This document shows positions 62,651-64,000 of a stretch of DNA of 64,000 nt, one piece after another (position 1 is the first letter of the stretch; each line of letters begins with the position of its first letter). Below the pieces are notes generated by a model. That model was not told where the DNA came from. It worked only from the letters and a program-made list of their open reading frames with translations, and ran no database searches. This DNA comes from Proales similis. Lineage: Eukaryota > Rotifera > Eurotatoria > Ploima > Proalidae. The stretch is taken from positions 1,550,001 to 1,614,000 of the forward strand of contig JAGVRJ010000008.1 of the NCBI GenBank assembly GCA_019059635.1, written 5' to 3'. Position numbers and translations under genes: made by a program.

Positions 62651-64000
62651 CTAAATCTCCTTTCGCTGTTTGTTCATTACGATGGGAAAGTCGCGCTCAG
62701 CGCCTCTGGGCATCACTCGAAGCCAAACCGGGCCTGACTGCATGTGTTTGGCGATCGGAATCCACTCCTGCTCTGCTTCCAGACTTTCACCGAGATCCTT
62801 TACTGTTCGAGCCAATGTGTAGACGAGCGGAGGCTGGTCACGGTCGCCTCCTTTGTTATAATTGCGCATCCATTCACAGGTAAACTCGACTGCTGGCTGA
62901 GAGTCGAGCTTGTGGAGAATGAGACAAGCAATAATGACGTTCTTGTAGTTGAGGTCATTCGTAGCCTGGTCGACAAAGTAGTCGAAATACTGCTGTCTGT
63001 GTGCAGCGTAGGCCATTGAATTACGAAGGCGGTGAATGTCATGGACCTCTTCTGCAAGACTGTGATTATAGCTCGGATGTCTGAACATGACCAGATCGGC
63101 AGTTTGATTCGCACCAGTGAAGTACTGGAGGAGAAAGTCGGCGGAGACCATCAGGTCGCGCTTGGCATCTGTGTAAATGGCGTACTTGACGTCAGAGTGG
63201 AAGAACTTTTTGGGCGACATCTTCGGTATGCGCGAGTACTTTCTCGGGTTGGCCCAGCGGTCGACCTGGACCGGAATGAGCCGCCAGCCGTTGAATTCAG
63301 TTACCTTGGCCTGAAGGAACAGCCAGGACTCGGAGGTGACAAACGCGAGCTGGCATCCTGTGAGCGGGTACTTGAGCGGTTGGATGCTTTCCGCTTTGCC
63401 AATCAGAACTGTGTAGACGACCACAGGACAGCCTTGGGAGAGCCTGACGCTGAGAGGAATCACCTGATCGAATCCCGAACGAATGCAAGGTGATGAACCT
63501 CTACACGCAGCTGCACAGTGGAACGCCAGACCTTTCCTCAGGTTGTACCAGAGGAGAAAGCGATCTAGGCCTGGCAGAAGCGAGTATTGCTCAACTCTTG
63601 TCGAATATTGAAACGCCTGCGTCCAAATCAAACGCGAAAGCTTGAAGCGAATCGGACGGCTCAATGCTTGCTGGAACTTGTTTATAATCGGCCATTCGGC
63701 AGGCAACTTGCAAATTCTCATATCGTAAACAACAACCTGCTGCTCTTCTGCGGGCAGAAGCCATTCTATCACCTCGTTGGAGTGAACGAGACGCGAAAAG
63801 TCCAAGTTCTCTCGGAACATTGGCTCTTTGGCTACCACACTGTCAGCGATCTGCATCATCTTGTTGTCGTCCGAGGCCCACTCGTCAAAGACATGGGTGT
63901 AAACAACTGCTTTGATGAAAAGCCTCGAATCGTCCGCGTTTTCCACAAAACCTTGCATTACAGATCTGAGCAAAGGAATCCAGTCGACGCCCGCTCTGTA
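62651..64000 (-). CDS. Epimerase-like Rossmann / DUF616 fusion, gene 3 (partial, 5' end outside window)
   Basis: The open frame continues to the last base of the window (YRAGVDWIPLLRSVMQ at the edge), so only the C-terminal 449 residues are present. Rossmann-half remnants: KAVVYTHVFDEW, SRLVHSNEVIEWLL. Linker FLLWYNLRKGLAFHCAAAC is more diverged than in genes 1 and 2. DUF616 core: CPVVVYTVLIG, WANPRKYSRIPK, YAIYTDAKRDL, VMFRHPSYNHSL, GGDRDQPPLVYTLARTV. Ends KQRKEI. The core is nearly identical to gene 2 in DNA, while both ends differ. Confidence 0.75.
   Translation of the reverse strand, partial: YRAGVDWIPLLRSVMQGFVENADDSRLFIKAVVYTHVFDEWASDDNKMMQIADSVVAKEPMFRENLDFSRLVHSNEVIEWLLPAEEQQVVVYDMRICKLPAEWPIINKFQQALSRPIRFKLSRLIWTQAFQYSTRVEQYSLLPGLDRFLLWYNLRKGLAFHCAAACRGSSPCIRSGFDQVIPLSVRLSQGCPVVVYTVLIGKAESIQPLKYPLTGCQLAFVTSESWLFLQAKVTEFNGWRLIPVQVDRWANPRKYSRIPKMSPKKFFHSDVKYAIYTDAKRDLMVSADFLLQYFTGANQTADLVMFRHPSYNHSLAEEVHDIHRLRNSMAYAAHRQQYFDYFVDQATNDLNYKNVIIACLILHKLDSQPAVEFTCEWMRNYNKGGDRDQPPLVYTLARTVKDLGESLEAEQEWIPIAKHMQSGPVWLRVMPRGAERDFPIVMNKQRKEI
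63077..63490 (-). repeat. 414-bp tract near-identical to SDR-DUF616 gene 2
   Basis: Partner of 60491-60904 in direct orientation, about 2.6 kb apart. Confidence 0.85.

Noticed and set aside
1-64000. tRNA genes, CRISPR arrays, intact transposons or viral insertions
   Set aside because: No cloverleaf with paired box A and B, no regularly spaced repeats, and no transposase, integrase or reverse-transcriptase motifs were seen; repeated segments are explained by gene duplication.

Overview
This window is animal nuclear DNA. Conserved genes have spliceosomal introns of about 50-90 nt with GT/AG ends, and there is a Hox gene, a kinesin-II motor, a Rab GDI and a mitochondrial trifunctional protein. 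The Hox homeodomain is Deformed/Hox4-like and most like protostome versions. I therefore infer a bilaterian, probably a protostome with a compact genome, but I cannot name a phylum from sequence alone. No tRNA, rRNA, CRISPR array or intact transposon was found.

Region 1 (1 to about 22.9 kb) is a conserved compartment with many GA/CT and CA/GT microsatellites. In order it holds: a 4.3 kb stretch without a supported gene; an apolipoprotein-L-like gene (4335-5798, +); a ten-exon succinyl-CoA:3-ketoacid CoA-transferase gene (OXCT1, 6014-8114, -); a second ApoL-like gene (8276-9715, -); a two-exon Deformed gene with a YAWM instead of YPWM hexapeptide (10351-12213, -); Rab GDI (13993-15386, -); an eight-exon KIF3B-type kinesin (16108-18729, -); an MEA1-like gene (19294-19830, +); and HADHA (20238-22854, +). 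The two ApoL genes lie on opposite strands around OXCT1. They share a 451-bp tract with one silent difference inside otherwise diverged genes, which indicates recent gene conversion.

Region 2 (about 23-64 kb) is a lineage-specific accessory cluster. It has seven intact single-exon genes of about 741-761 residues, each encoding a signal peptide, a long ectodomain of unknown fold and a rhodopsin-like 7TM domain, plus one large and several small relics of the same family. Interspersed are three genes (one cut by the window end) that join an epimerase-like Rossmann domain to a DUF616/TOD1-like glycosyltransferase domain, two secreted leucine-rich-repeat proteins, a decayed CocE/NonD-type hydrolase, an internally duplicated multi-pass membrane protein and a possible small two-exon orphan. 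The same families recur in both orientations, with relics between them and patchy near-identity between copies, so the cluster seems to evolve by duplication, conversion and decay. Most receptor genes have an A/T-rich TATA-like element about 36-50 nt upstream of the ATG, implying very short leaders.

The co-clustering of receptors, glycosyltransferase-like enzymes and secreted LRR proteins could mean a shared surface-recognition or secretory role. That is inference: the sequence shows only the shared location, the predicted secretory routing and the shared mode of evolution.
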